NCBI RefSeq assembly: GCF_000381265.1 | Contig: NZ_KB906262.1 | Location: 1 to 64,000, forward strand | Length of the DNA: 64,000 nt | Origin: Curvibacter lanceolatus ATCC 14669 | GTDB taxonomy: Bacteria; Pseudomonadota; Gammaproteobacteria; Burkholderiales; Burkholderiaceae_C | Direction: 5' to 3' | Shown here: piece after piece, positions 1 through 9,170 of the stretch | Position numbering within the stretch: the stretch's first letter is position 1 | Layout of the letters: every line of letters begins with the position of its first letter | Translations under genes and position numbers: made by a program | The notes under the pieces: model-generated | Database searches by the model: none | Told to the model about the DNA's origin: nothing | Seen by the model: only the letters and a program-made list of their open reading frames with translations

Positions 1-3
1 AAA

Positions 4-1194
<1,191 letters not shown>

Positions 1195-1223
1195 TTCTTG
1201 ATAAGAACATAAGGAGAATTACC

Positions 1224-1538
1224 ATGTCTACCAAGCAAAAGATCCGCATCCGTCTGAAGGCTTTCGACTACAAGTTGATCGACCAATCGGCCGCTGAAAT
1301 CGTTGACACCGCCAAGCGCACCGGCGCGATCGTCAAGGGCCCGGTGCCCCTGCCGACCCGCATGAAGCGTTTCGACATCCTGCGTTCGCCGCACGTCAAC
1401 AAGACCAGCCGTGACCAGTTCGAAATCCGTACCCACCAACGTCTGATGGACATCGTGGACCCGACGGACAAGACGGTTGACGCTCTGATGAAGCTCGACC
1501 TGCCGGCTGGCGTCGACGTCGAAATCAAGCTGCAATAA
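1224..1538 (+). CDS. rpsJ: 30S ribosomal protein S10
   Basis: S10 is part of the 30S head and, as NusE, also joins transcription antitermination complexes. The product is 104 residues, one or two longer than the E. coli protein, and begins [16 protein letters not shown], the typical S10 N-terminus. An AAGGAGAA Shine-Dalgarno sequence precedes the start. It follows tuf closely, but an unusually long gap of about 208 bp with a promoter-like sequence separates it from rplC, so rpsJ may be expressed partly with tuf and partly apart from the rest of the S10 genes. Confidence 0.98.
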   Translation: MSTKQKIRIRLKAFDYKLIDQSAAEIVDTAKRTGAIVKGPVPLPTRMKRFDILRSPHVNKTSRDQFEIRTHQRLMDIVDPTDKTVDALMKLDLPAGVDVEIKLQ

Positions 1539-1572
1539 GCCCAGCCCTGCTGGCGTTGCATGTCGGTATCCG

Positions 1573-1671
1573 CCCGCAGCAATGCGGGTAGATGACTGAC
1601 CAAATAATGCGGACTTGTCCTAAAGACAAGTTCGCGTTATACTTTTGGGCTCGACTACATTTGTTGTCGAG
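1573..1671 (+). promoter_or_regulatory. Leader and putative promoter upstream of rplC
   Basis: The 208-bp gap between rpsJ and rplC holds several signals. A small hairpin (CCCGCA, GCAA loop, TGCGGG) is at 1573-1588. A sigma-70-like promoter follows: TTGTCC at 1615-1620, a 17-base spacer, and TATACT at 1638-1643. A 7-bp inverted repeat, ACTTGTC/GACAAGT at 1613-1619 and 1625-1631, overlaps the -35 element. A further hairpin CTCGAC/GTCGAG at 1650-1671 would lie near the 5' end of the transcript. The layout suggests a separately controlled transcript for rplC onward, but which protein, if any, binds is inferred. Confidence 0.5.
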
Positions 1672-1746
1672 AATTTATCAACTCTCTTTCACACACAAGC
1701 GTCGCGGCCAATTGAAGTCGTGGCGGTGGAAGTTTTGGAGAACTAC

Positions 1747-2421
1747 ATGAGTCTGAGCAACTCCCTCGGGTTGCTGGGCCGCAAGGTGGGCATGATGCGT
1801 CTGTTCACCGATGATGGGGATGCAATCCCTGTCACGGTGGTGGATGTGTCCAACAACCGCGTGACCCAGGTCAAATCCCAAGAGAAAGACGGCTACGTCG
1901 CCCTGCAGGTGACGTTCGGCTCGCGCAAAGCATCGCGCGTGACCAAGCCCGTTGCCGGTCACCTTGCCAAGGCAGGTGTTGAAGCCGGTGAAATCATCCA
2001 GGAATTCCGCGTGACCGCTGATACTGCATCCCAGTATCAAGCTGGTGCAACCGTGCCTGTGACCGCTGTGTTCGCTGTGGGCCAGAAGGTGGACGTGCAA
2101 GGCACGACCATTGGTAAGGGCTTCGCCGGTACCATCAAGCGTCACCATTTCGGTTCGCAACGCGCTTCTCACGGTAACAGCCGTTCGCACAACGTTCCGG
2201 GCTCCATCTCGATGGCGCAAGATCCGGGTCGCGTGTTCCCGGGCAAGCGCATGTCGGGTCACCTCGGCGTCGATCTGGTTACCACTCAAAATCTCGACGT
2301 GATTCGCATTGACGAAGCACGCCAACTGCTCTTGATCAAGGGCGCTGTTCCGGGCTCCAAGGGTGGCTTCGTGACGGTGCGTCCGGCGATCAAGGCCAAA
2401 GCTTCCAAAGGGGCGAACTGA
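1747..2421 (+). CDS. rplC: 50S ribosomal protein L3
   Basis: L3 is an early-assembly 50S protein near the peptidyl transferase centre. The start at 1747 ([20 protein letters not shown]) was chosen over upstream in-frame ATG codons because it is preceded by TTGGAG and gives 224 residues, normal for the family; the longer reading would run into the leader. The conserved central segment with [18 protein letters not shown], including the glutamine region methylated by PrmB in E. coli, is intact. Its TGA overlaps the rplD start by one base, consistent with translational coupling. Confidence 0.97.
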   Translation: MSLSNSLGLLGRKVGMMRLFTDDGDAIPVTVVDVSNNRVTQVKSQEKDGYVALQVTFGSRKASRVTKPVAGHLAKAGVEAGEIIQEFRVTADTASQYQAGATVPVTAVFAVGQKVDVQGTTIGKGFAGTIKRHHFGSQRASHGNSRSHNVPGSISMAQDPGRVFPGKRMSGHLGVDLVTTQNLDVIRIDEARQLLLIKGAVPGSKGGFVTVRPAIKAKASKGAN

Positions 2422-3041
2422 TGCAGCTCGAACTCCTGAATGATCAAGGCCAGGCTGCTTCGAAGTACGAAGCCCCTGAGACCGTGTTCGGCCGTGACTA
2501 CAACGAAGACCTGGTTCACCAGATCGTTGTGGCTTACCAAGCCAACGCCCGTCAAGGCACCCGTGCCCAGAAGGACCGTGAGCAGGTCAAGCACTCGACC
2601 AAGAAGCCTTTCAAGCAAAAGGGTACTGGTCGCGCTCGTGCTGGTATGACTTCCTCGCCTCTGTGGCGTGGGGGCGGTCGGATTTTCCCGAACCTGCCGA
2701 ACGAAAACTTCAGCCAGAAGATCAACAAGAAGATGTACCGCGCTGGTATGGCTTCGATTTTCTCGCAACTGGTGCGTGAAGGCCGTCTGGCTGTGGTGGA
2801 CACCCTCAAGGTGGACGCTCCCAAGACCAAGCTGCTCGCTGCCAAGTTCAAGGCGATGAACCTTGAATCGGTGATGGTGATTGCCGACGAAGTTGACGAA
2901 AACCTGTACCTCGCTTCGCGCAATCTGCCGAACGTGCTCGTCGTTGAAGCCCGTTACGCTGATCCGCTGTCGCTGGTTCATTACAAGAAAGTGCTCGTCA
3001 CCAAGGGCGCAATCGACAAACTCAAGGAGATGTTCGCATGA
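2421..3041 (+). CDS. rplD: 50S ribosomal protein L4
   Basis: L4 is a 50S assembly protein whose extended loop lines the exit tunnel; in E. coli it also represses its own S10 operon. The product is 206 residues. The tunnel-loop region [20 protein letters not shown] is clear near residues 50-75. It is coupled to rplC through a one-base overlap and to rplW through an ATGA overlap. Whether it autoregulates here through the leader upstream of rplC is an inference from E. coli. Confidence 0.97.
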   Translation: MQLELLNDQGQAASKYEAPETVFGRDYNEDLVHQIVVAYQANARQGTRAQKDREQVKHSTKKPFKQKGTGRARAGMTSSPLWRGGGRIFPNLPNENFSQKINKKMYRAGMASIFSQLVREGRLAVVDTLKVDAPKTKLLAAKFKAMNLESVMVIADEVDENLYLASRNLPNVLVVEARYADPLSLVHYKKVLVTKGAIDKLKEMFA

Positions 3042-3352
3042 GCACCGTGAAGTTTGACGAAGGCCGTCTGATGCAAGTTCTCGTCGCTCCCATCGTGTCT
3101 GAAAAGGCCACCTTGGTTGCGGAGAAGTCCAATGCTGTGACGTTCAAAGTGCTGCAGGACGCTACCAAGCCCGAAATCAAGGCCGCTGTGGAATTGATGT
3201 TCAAGGTTGAGGTCAAGGGCGTGTCTGTGGTGAACACCAAAGGCAAGACCAAGCGTTTTGGCAAGTCGATCGGCCGTCGCGACAATGTTCGCAAGGCCTA
3301 TGTGACCCTGAAGCCCGGTCAAGAGCTCAACCTCTCTGGGGAGGCTGCGTAA
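3038..3352 (+). CDS. rplW: 50S ribosomal protein L23
   Basis: L23 sits at the polypeptide exit of the 50S subunit and is the docking point for trigger factor and SRP. The 104-residue product has the family features PIVSEKATL near the N-terminus and the basic [15 protein letters not shown] segment. It overlaps the rplD stop by four bases (ATGA) and is followed two bases later by rplB. Length and context agree with the S10 operon of proteobacteria. Confidence 0.97.
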   Translation: MSTVKFDEGRLMQVLVAPIVSEKATLVAEKSNAVTFKVLQDATKPEIKAAVELMFKVEVKGVSVVNTKGKTKRFGKSIGRRDNVRKAYVTLKPGQELNLSGEAA

Positions 3353-3354
3353 TC

Positions 3355-4179
3355 ATGGCTGTCATCAAGATGAAACCCACCTCGCCTGGCCAACGTGCCG
3401 TGGTGAAGGTGACGCGTGATCACCTGTACAAGGGTGCTCCGCACGCCGCTTTGCTGGAACCTCAGTTCCAGAAGGCTGGTCGCAACAACAATGGTCACAT
3501 CACCACCCGTCACAAGGGCGGCGGTCACAAGCACCATTACCGTGTTGTCGACTTCCTGCGCAACAAGGATGGCATTCCTGCCAAGGTTGAGCGCGTTGAA
3601 TACGATCCGAACCGTACGGCCCACATCGCTCTGGTGTGCTATGCCGACGGCGAGCGTCGTTACATCATCGCTCCCCGTGGCGTTGAGGCCGGTGCAACCT
3701 TGCTGAGCGGTTCGGAAGCTCCGATCCGTGCTGGCAATGCGCTGCCGATCCGCAACATCCCGGTGGGTTCGACCATTCACGCCATCGAACTGCAACCCGG
3801 CAAGGGCGCGCAGATCGCTCGCTCGGCTGGCTCGTCTGCCACGCTGCTGGCTCGCGAAGGTGTTTACGCTCAGGTTCGCCTGCGCTCGGGTGAAGTTCGC
3901 AAGATTCACATCGAATGCCGTGCCACCATCGGCGAAGTCGCCAACGAAGAACATAGCCTGCGCCAACTGGGCAAGGCCGGTGTGAAGCGTTGGATGGGTA
4001 TTCGCCCGACCGTTCGCGGTGTGGCAATGAACCCGATCGACCACCCGCACGGTGGTGGTGAAGGTCGTACCGGCGAAGGCCGTCATGCTGTCGATCCTTG
4101 GGGCAATCTGACCAAGGGTTACCGTACCCGTAACAACAAGCGCACTCAGGTCATGATCGTGTCGCGCCGTAAAAAGTAA
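3355..4179 (+). CDS. rplB: 50S ribosomal protein L2
   Basis: L2 is a core 50S protein needed for subunit association and peptidyl transferase assembly. The product is 274 residues, the standard size. The conserved C-terminal motif [16 protein letters not shown], which carries the histidine linked to peptidyl transferase activity, is present near residues 222-237. It starts two bases after rplW stops and is followed ten bases later by rpsS. Confidence 0.98.
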   Translation: MAVIKMKPTSPGQRAVVKVTRDHLYKGAPHAALLEPQFQKAGRNNNGHITTRHKGGGHKHHYRVVDFLRNKDGIPAKVERVEYDPNRTAHIALVCYADGERRYIIAPRGVEAGATLLSGSEAPIRAGNALPIRNIPVGSTIHAIELQPGKGAQIARSAGSSATLLAREGVYAQVRLRSGEVRKIHIECRATIGEVANEEHSLRQLGKAGVKRWMGIRPTVRGVAMNPIDHPHGGGEGRTGEGRHAVDPWGNLTKGYRTRNNKRTQVMIVSRRKK

Positions 4180-4189
4180 GGGGTAACAA

Positions 4190-4468
4190 ATGACTCGCTC
4201 TCTTAAAAAGGGTCCGTTTGTTGACCATCACCTGGTTGCAAAGGTTGAAAAAGCCGTTGCTACCAAGGACAAGAAGCCAATCAAGACCTGGTCGCGTCGT
4301 TCCATGGTTCTGCCCGAGTTCATCGGTCTGACCATTGCTGTGCACAACGGCAAGCAACACGTGCCGGTGTACGTTACCGACCAGATGGTGGGCCACAAGC
4401 TGGGTGAATTCGCCCTGACGCGCACCTTCAAGGGTCACCCCGCGGACAAAAAAGTCCAGAAGAAATAA
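4190..4468 (+). CDS. rpsS: 30S ribosomal protein S19
   Basis: S19 lies in the 30S head and contacts tRNA and S13. The product is 92 residues and begins [15 protein letters not shown], the conserved N-terminus; the C-terminal [16 protein letters not shown] segment is also typical. The start is preceded by AAGGGG. It lies between rplB and rplV in the usual S10 order. Confidence 0.98.
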   Translation: MTRSLKKGPFVDHHLVAKVEKAVATKDKKPIKTWSRRSMVLPEFIGLTIAVHNGKQHVPVYVTDQMVGHKLGEFALTRTFKGHPADKKVQKK

Positions 4469-4477
4469 GGAATGACC

Positions 4478-4807
4478 ATGGAAACACGTGCAGTCCTCCG
4501 GGGCGTTCGTCTGTCGGTCGATAAGGGCCGTCTGGTGGCCGACCTGATCCGCGGCAAGAAGGTGGATCAGGCTCTGAACATCCTGACGTTCACGCAAAAG
4601 AAGGCCGCTGGCATTGTCAAGAAGGTTCTTGAATCTGCCATCGCCAACGCCGAACACAATGACGGCGCCGACATTGACGAACTCCGCGTCAAGACGATCT
4701 ACGTAGAGCAAGGTGCCACGCTGAAGCGTTTCACTGCTCGCGCCAAGGGTCGTGGCAACCGCATCAGCAAGCCCACGTGCCACGTGTACGTGACGGTTGG
4801 CAACTGA
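4478..4807 (+). CDS. rplV: 50S ribosomal protein L22
   Basis: L22 spans the 50S subunit and its beta-hairpin lines the exit tunnel; changes in that loop give macrolide resistance. Two in-frame ATGs are available, at 4472 and 4478. The second ([20 protein letters not shown]) is preferred because AAGGA at 4467-4471 is then six bases upstream, whereas it would abut the first, and because L22 proteins normally begin ME. This gives 109 residues. The tunnel-loop region [20 protein letters not shown] is intact. Confidence 0.95.
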   Translation: METRAVLRGVRLSVDKGRLVADLIRGKKVDQALNILTFTQKKAAGIVKKVLESAIANAEHNDGADIDELRVKTIYVEQGATLKRFTARAKGRGNRISKPTCHVYVTVGN

Positions 4808-4823
4808 AAGGCTGGTCAGAAAT

Positions 4824-5708
4824 ATGGGACAGAAAATCCATCCTACTGGCTTCCGCCTGGCGGTCAGCCGTAATTGGGCCAGCCGCTGGTACGCGAGCAA
4901 CCGTGACTTCGCCGGCATGCTGGCTGAAGACATCAAGGTTCGCGAGTACCTGAAGGCCAAGCTGAAGAACGCAGCCGTTTCGCGCATTCTGATCGAGCGT
5001 CCTGCCAAGAACGCACGCATCACGATTTTCTCGGCTCGTCCGGGCGTCGTGATCGGCAAGAAGGGCGAAGACATCGAGAACCTCAAGAAGGAACTCGCTA
5101 CCCGTCTGGGCGTGCCGGTTGCAGTGAACATCGAAGAAGTGCGCAAGCCTGAAATCGATGCCAAGCTGATCGCCGACTCGATCACCCAACAGCTCGAAAA
5201 GCGCATCATGTTCCGTCGTGCCATGAAGCGTGCCATGCAGAACGCCATGCGTCTGGGTGCCCTGGGCATCAAGATCATGTCGTCGGGCCGTCTGAACGGT
5301 ATCGAAATCGCTCGATGCGAGTGGTACCGCGAAGGTCGCGTGCCTCTTCACACCCTGCGTGCTGACATCGACTATGGCTTCTCTGAAGCCAAGACCACCT
5401 ATGGCGTCATCGGCGTCAAGGTGTGGGTGTACAAGGGTGACACGCTGGGCCGCAATGATCTGCCCGCCGTGACTGAGCCTCGTGCTGAAGAAGAGCGTCG
5501 CCCACGTGGCCCGCGTCGTGATGGCCGCCCAGGCGACCGTCCTGGTGCTGACCGTCGTGGTCCCCGTCGTCCGGTCGGTGGCAACACTGCTCCGGCTGAC
5601 GGCAGCGACAAGCCCGCTGAAGCCGGTGGTGCTGATGCTAAATCTGCCGTTAAGCGCGTCCGCAAGGTCACCGCGCCCGCTACAGCAGCGGACGGTAAAG
5701 GAGAATAA
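4824..5708 (+). CDS. rpsC: 30S ribosomal protein S3 with a long C-terminal tail
   Basis: S3 lines the mRNA entry channel of the 30S subunit and has helicase-like activity. The start at 4824 gives the conserved [14 protein letters not shown]. The KH domain signature [18 protein letters not shown] is near residues 70-90, and the C-terminal S3 domain follows to about residue 212. The protein is 294 residues, some 60 longer than the E. coli S3 (about 233). The extra tail is rich in Arg, Pro and Gly and then in Ala and Lys, and looks disordered. Such tails occur in related betaproteobacteria; their role is not known to me. Confidence 0.96.
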   Translation: MGQKIHPTGFRLAVSRNWASRWYASNRDFAGMLAEDIKVREYLKAKLKNAAVSRILIERPAKNARITIFSARPGVVIGKKGEDIENLKKELATRLGVPVAVNIEEVRKPEIDAKLIADSITQQLEKRIMFRRAMKRAMQNAMRLGALGIKIMSSGRLNGIEIARCEWYREGRVPLHTLRADIDYGFSEAKTTYGVIGVKVWVYKGDTLGRNDLPAVTEPRAEEERRPRGPRRDGRPGDRPGADRRGPRRPVGGNTAPADGSDKPAEAGGADAKSAVKRVRKVTAPATAADGKGE

Positions 5709-5710
5709 AT

Positions 5711-6127
5711 ATGCTGCAACCTGCTCGCCGCAAATATCGCAAGGAGCAAAAGGGTCGCAACACCGGTATTGCCACCCGAGGTAACTCGGTGGCTTTCGGT
5801 GACTTCGGCCTGAAATCCACGGACCGTGGCCGCCTGACGGCCCGCCAGATCGAGGCTGCACGTCGTGCAATCTCTCGTCACGTGAAGCGTGGCGGCCGCA
5901 TCTGGATCCGCGTGTTCCCCGACAAACCGATCTCTCAGAAGCCTGCTGAAGTGCGTATGGGTAACGGTAAGGGTAACCCGGAGTACTACGTGGCTGAAAT
6001 CCAGCCCGGCAAGGTGCTGTACGAAATCGTTGGCGTGCCTGAAGAGCTCGCTCGCGAAGCGTTCCGTCTGGCCGCTGCAAAGCTGCCCTTGCGCACCACG
6101 TTCGTGGCTCGCATGCTCGGCCAGTAA
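5711..6127 (+). CDS. rplP: 50S ribosomal protein L16
   Basis: L16 binds near the central protuberance and helps position A-site tRNA. The product is 138 residues and begins [17 protein letters not shown]. The loop with [20 protein letters not shown], which carries the arginine hydroxylated by YcfD/RoxA-type enzymes in E. coli, is conserved. It starts two bases after rpsC ends, with GGAGAAT just before the start. Confidence 0.98.
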   Translation: MLQPARRKYRKEQKGRNTGIATRGNSVAFGDFGLKSTDRGRLTARQIEAARRAISRHVKRGGRIWIRVFPDKPISQKPAEVRMGNGKGNPEYYVAEIQPGKVLYEIVGVPEELAREAFRLAAAKLPLRTTFVARMLGQ

Positions 6128-6143
6128 TTCAGGAGAAATCGAA

Positions 6144-6341
6144 ATGACGAAAGCTGCTGAACTGCGCCAAAAAGACGTTGCCGGCCTCGAAGCTGAAGTG
6201 AAGTCCTTGCAAAAGGCCCACTTCGGTCTGCGTATGCAAAAAGCCACGCAACAACTGAACAACACTGCGACCCTGCGCACGACCCGTCGTGACATTGCTC
6301 GCGCCAAGACCATTCTTGCTGAAAAGCAAGCCGCCAAGTAA
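6144..6341 (+). CDS. rpmC: 50S ribosomal protein L29
   Basis: L29 is a small 50S protein near the tunnel exit that contributes to the trigger factor site. The start at 6144 is preceded by AGGAGAAA and gives 65 residues, the usual length. The sequence begins [20 protein letters not shown] and contains the family's [13 protein letters not shown] helix. It lies between rplP and rpsQ. Confidence 0.97.
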   Translation: MTKAAELRQKDVAGLEAEVKSLQKAHFGLRMQKATQQLNNTATLRTTRRDIARAKTILAEKQAAK

Positions 6342-6350
6342 GGAGCCAAC

Positions 6351-6620
6351 ATGACGGAAGCTAAAAAATCCCTCAAGCGCACCTTGATTGGCAAGGTTGT
6401 CAGCGCAAAGCGTGCCAAGACCGTGACCGTGCTGGTCGAGCGTCGTGTGAAGCACGAGCTCTACGGCAAGATCGTGGGCAAGTCGAGCAAGTACCATGCT
6501 CATGATGAAGCGGGCACCTATCAACTGGGTGACGTGATCGAGATCACTGAAAGCCGCCCCATCTCCAAGACCAAGAACTGGGTTGCGACCCGTCTGGTTG
6601 AAAAGGCTGGCATCGTTTAA
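6351..6620 (+). CDS. rpsQ: 30S ribosomal protein S17
   Basis: S17 is a primary 16S rRNA-binding protein with an OB fold. The 89-residue product has [20 protein letters not shown] and [15 protein letters not shown], both typical. It is the last ribosomal gene of this cluster: a strong terminator follows 33 bp downstream, and rplN, rplX and rplE do not come next. The spc operon must therefore start elsewhere. Confidence 0.97.
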   Translation: MTEAKKSLKRTLIGKVVSAKRAKTVTVLVERRVKHELYGKIVGKSSKYHAHDEAGTYQLGDVIEITESRPISKTKNWVATRLVEKAGIV

Positions 6621-6652
6621 GTCTTCTTTGACTTCTACGGTGAGAGTTTGAG

Positions 6653-6681
6653 AAACGACCCACAATGTGGGTCGTTTTTCT
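6653..6681 (+). terminator. Rho-independent terminator of the S10 operon
   Basis: An 11-bp perfect stem (AAACGACCCAC at 6653-6663, pairing with GTGGGTCGTTT at 6667-6677) with a three-base loop is followed by a T-rich run. It lies 33 bp after rpsQ and before the peroxiredoxin gene. Confidence 0.9.
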
Positions 6682-6730
6682 TTTTGGGCCGTGATTTCAT
6701 GGCCTCCCCCCCAGAGCTTAAGGAGCAAGC

Positions 6731-7237
6731 ATGATCAAAGTTGGCGATACCCTGCCGTCCACCACCTTGATGGAGTACTCGGAGGTCGAAGGCGAAGGCT
6801 GCAGCATCGGTCCGAACCCGGTCGAAGTGGCCAAGGCGGTGGCAGGCAAGACCATTGCGTTGTTTGCGCTTCCTGGTGCATTCACGCCGACATGCTCGGC
6901 CAAACATGTACCTGGTTACGTGGAGTCGGCGGATGCTTTCAAGGCAGCAGGAGTTGATGAAATCTGGTGCCTCAGTGTCAACGATGCCTTCGTCATGGGG
7001 GCATGGGCACGCGATCAGAAGGTGGCCGGCAAGGTTCGCATGCTGGCCGACGGCAGCGCAGACTTCGCCAAGGCCACCGGTTTGACCTTGGACTTGACGG
7101 GCCGTGGTATGGGGCTCCGCAGCAATCGCTATTCGATGCTGGTCAAGGACGGAAAGGTCCAAACTCTGAACATCGAAGCGCCCGGTAAATTCGAAGTCAG
7201 CGACGCTCAGACCTTGCTGTCACAGGCAAAAGGCTGA
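6731..7237 (+). CDS. Peroxiredoxin, Prx5-type (AhpC/TSA-like)
   Basis: A thiol peroxidase of the Prx5 subfamily, expected to reduce hydrogen and alkyl peroxides in the cytoplasm with glutathione/glutaredoxin or thioredoxin as electron donor. The product is 168 residues. The peroxidatic cysteine lies in PGAFTPTCSAKHVPGY at about residues 48-63, the Prx5 hallmark. Two further cysteines, in GEGCSIG and EIWCLSVND, could resolve the disulfide, but their role is inferred. The start is preceded by AAGGAGC. It has its own transcription unit between the S10 terminator and a bidirectional terminator. Confidence 0.93.
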   Translation: MIKVGDTLPSTTLMEYSEVEGEGCSIGPNPVEVAKAVAGKTIALFALPGAFTPTCSAKHVPGYVESADAFKAAGVDEIWCLSVNDAFVMGAWARDQKVAGKVRMLADGSADFAKATGLTLDLTGRGMGLRSNRYSMLVKDGKVQTLNIEAPGKFEVSDAQTLLSQAKG

Positions 7238-7272
7238 ATTGAGCACCTTGCATCGCTGATGCGTTTGCAATG

Positions 7273-7307
7273 AAAAAGGCGTCTATCCTGGGATGGACGC
7301 CTTTTTT
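7273..7307. terminator. Bidirectional terminator
   Basis: AAAAAGGCGTC at 7273-7283 pairs with GACGCCTTTTT at 7296-7306, extended by TATCC/GGATG. A-runs on one side and T-runs on the other give a U-tract in both directions. It lies between the convergent peroxiredoxin (+) and acetyltransferase (-) genes. Confidence 0.9.
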
Positions 7308-7320
7308 GTATGCCTTGCCC

Positions 7321-7842
7321 TCAAAGATCGGCCTTGAGGTAATGTGATCCAGCGATCGGGTTGTGATAGTAGGGCGGAATTTCGGCGAAGCCGAGTTCTG
7401 CGTAAAGCGCTCGTGCAGACTCCATGTCGTCCAGAGTGTCCAGCAGAACGCTGGCATAGCCCAACTGGCGAGCGCAATCCATGATGGATTCAGCCAACGT
7501 TCGCCCTAGGCCAAATCTGCGAAAAGCTTTGCGCACGTAGAGTCGCTTCATCTCTGCTGCGTTGGGGTAGTCAGCGGCATCCAGGGGGCGAAGAGCGCAA
7601 CAACCTGCAATCGACCCTTCCACCAGCGCGAGCATGAGGATTCCGCGAGGCGCAGCGTACTCACCAGGGAGGTTTTGAAGTTCTTGCTCAAAATTCTGAA
7701 AGCAAAGATCAACGGCCAAGCTCGCTGCATACTCGCGAAAGATGTCGCGGGCCCATTCGACATGAGTTGGTGTTTCGGGAACGATGATCTGGATATCGGG
7801 GCGATTCACGGCAGGCGCATCAACAAGCTTTGTTGCTCGCAT
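7321..7842 (-). CDS. GNAT family N-acetyltransferase
   Basis: A small acetyl-CoA-dependent acetyltransferase of the GNAT fold, 173 residues, cytoplasmic. The acetyl-CoA pyrophosphate loop is seen in MKRLYVRKAFRRFGLGRTL, with the R/Q-x-x-G-x-G/A pattern as RRFGLG, followed by the AESIMD helix. The C-terminal region with GYASVLLDTLDDMESARALY matches motif B. The substrate cannot be told; such single-domain members act on small molecules or protein N-termini. The start at 7842 lacks a strong ribosome binding site, so a shorter N-terminus is possible. Confidence 0.85.
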   Translation of the reverse strand: MRATKLVDAPAVNRPDIQIIVPETPTHVEWARDIFREYAASLAVDLCFQNFEQELQNLPGEYAAPRGILMLALVEGSIAGCCALRPLDAADYPNAAEMKRLYVRKAFRRFGLGRTLAESIMDCARQLGYASVLLDTLDDMESARALYAELGFAEIPPYYHNPIAGSHYLKADL

Positions 7843-7927
7843 TATGGCTTGAGGGGCGGCTGAGCCTTCTCCCTTCGACGTTCTTCCGGGCGCTCCATGC
7901 GAGCAATGGCCGGCGGAAATGCACGCT

Positions 7928-8428
7928 TCAGGTCTCGATCAACAACTTTTCAATCAACTGCTGCAGTTCGTTGAAATCGGGTTCACCGATGTAGCGTTTG
8001 ACGATTTGTCCCTGCTTGTTGACGAGATAGGTCGTAGGCGTCAGTTGCACATCGCCCCAAGCCTTGGCCACTGACCCAGTGTTGTCGATCGCCACCTGAA
8101 ATGGCAGTTGCCGTGTTTGCGCAAAGTTCACGACGTAGGCTGGCGGGTCGTAACTCATGGCCACGGCCATCGTATTGAAACCTTTTGCATGGTATTTCTG
8201 ATAGGTCGCGATCACCTTGGGCATCTCTGCCACACAGGTGGTGCAACTCGTTGCCCAAAAGTTCACGAGAGTGACCTGCCCCTTGAGGGATGCCGAACTC
8301 TTGCTACTACCATCCAGCAGCACAAAAGTAGATTCGGGCGCCGGAACCGGCTTGGCACTCCACCAGGCAGCACCAGCGGCTACCACCAAGGCGAGGGCGC
8401 CAGCCGTCAAAAGAATGGCCTTTTTCAT
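7928..8428 (-). CDS. TlpA-like membrane-anchored thioredoxin-fold protein
   Basis: A periplasmic thiol-disulfide protein of the TlpA/ResA family, 166 residues. The N-terminus is MKK followed by a hydrophobic segment (residues 4-24) that acts as a signal anchor. The active site reads NFWATSCTTCVAEMP, so the motif is CTTC rather than the usual CxPC with proline. The cis-Pro loop is at TPTTYLV, and the C-terminal QGQIVKRYIGEP strand completes the fold. The start at 8428 was chosen because upstream in-frame codons give no signal sequence. It is divergent from the DUF4197 gene with only 16 bp between the start codons. Confidence 0.88.
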   Translation of the reverse strand: MKKAILLTAGALALVVAAGAAWWSAKPVPAPESTFVLLDGSSKSSASLKGQVTLVNFWATSCTTCVAEMPKVIATYQKYHAKGFNTMAVAMSYDPPAYVVNFAQTRQLPFQVAIDNTGSVAKAWGDVQLTPTTYLVNKQGQIVKRYIGEPDFNELQQLIEKLLIET

Positions 8429-8444
8429 ATTAAGGATGGACTCC

Positions 8445-9152
8445 ATGCATCGTCGACAGTTTAATTCCAACGCTTCCGCCCTGCTTGCTTTGGCGTTAGC
8501 GGGCATGCCTGCTTGGGCGCAAGCCATCAATCTTTCGGCCTTGAGCAATGCGGATGCCACGGCAGGTCTGAAAGCCACCTTGGAAAAGGGTGCGAGCGCG
8601 GCCATCAGTCTGCTTGGGCAGGAGGATGGATTCATGAACAATCCGAAAGTTCGCATCGGTTTGCCAAAACCACTGGATGAAGTTGCGGGCATGTTGCGCC
8701 GGTTTGGTCAGGGTCATCAACTCGACGAGTTGGTCACGGCCATGAACCGTGCGGCTGAACAGGCCATTCCCTTGGCCAAGGGATTGCTGCATGACACCAT
8801 TCAGTCGCTCACCATCACCGACGCCAAAAGCATTCTGAGTGGTGGCGACAACTCTGTGACGCAGTTCTTTGAGGCCAAGACTCGCGAGCCGCTCAGCCAA
8901 CGCTTTCTGCCCGACGTGAGCAAGGTGACTGCGAGGGTGGGCGTTGCAGAGAAATACAAGCAAGTGGCGAGCAAGGCCGCCAGCGTCGGCTTGCTGAAAC
9001 AGGAAGATGCGCAGCTCGACACCTATGTCACGGCAAGAGCGCTGGATGGCCTGTACTTGGTGATCGGTGAGAAGGAGCGGGAATTCCGCAGCAACCCCTT
9101 GGCCGCAGGCAGTGCCGTGATTGAAAAGGCCCTGGGGGCTCTCCGACCCTGA
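8445..9152 (+). CDS. DUF4197 domain protein, exported
   Basis: The product is 235 residues with a signal peptide: MHRRQF followed by a hydrophobic stretch ending at AWAQA. The rest, with the duplicated KGLLHDTIQSLTITDAKSIL and ALDGLYLVIGEKEREFRSNP segments, matches the DUF4197 family of proteobacterial periplasmic proteins, whose function is not known. The start at 8445 is favoured because AAGGA at 8432-8436 is eight bases upstream; the ATG at 8436 would overlap that site. It is convergent with the following kinase-like gene, separated by 18 bp. Confidence 0.85.
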   Translation: MHRRQFNSNASALLALALAGMPAWAQAINLSALSNADATAGLKATLEKGASAAISLLGQEDGFMNNPKVRIGLPKPLDEVAGMLRRFGQGHQLDELVTAMNRAAEQAIPLAKGLLHDTIQSLTITDAKSILSGGDNSVTQFFEAKTREPLSQRFLPDVSKVTARVGVAEKYKQVASKAASVGLLKQEDAQLDTYVTARALDGLYLVIGEKEREFRSNPLAAGSAVIEKALGALRP

Positions 9153-9170
9153 GCGGTGGCGCAAGGCGCA

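Noticed and set aside
1573..1588. Hairpin after rpsJ as a terminator
   Set aside because: The stem is only six bases and has no T-run.
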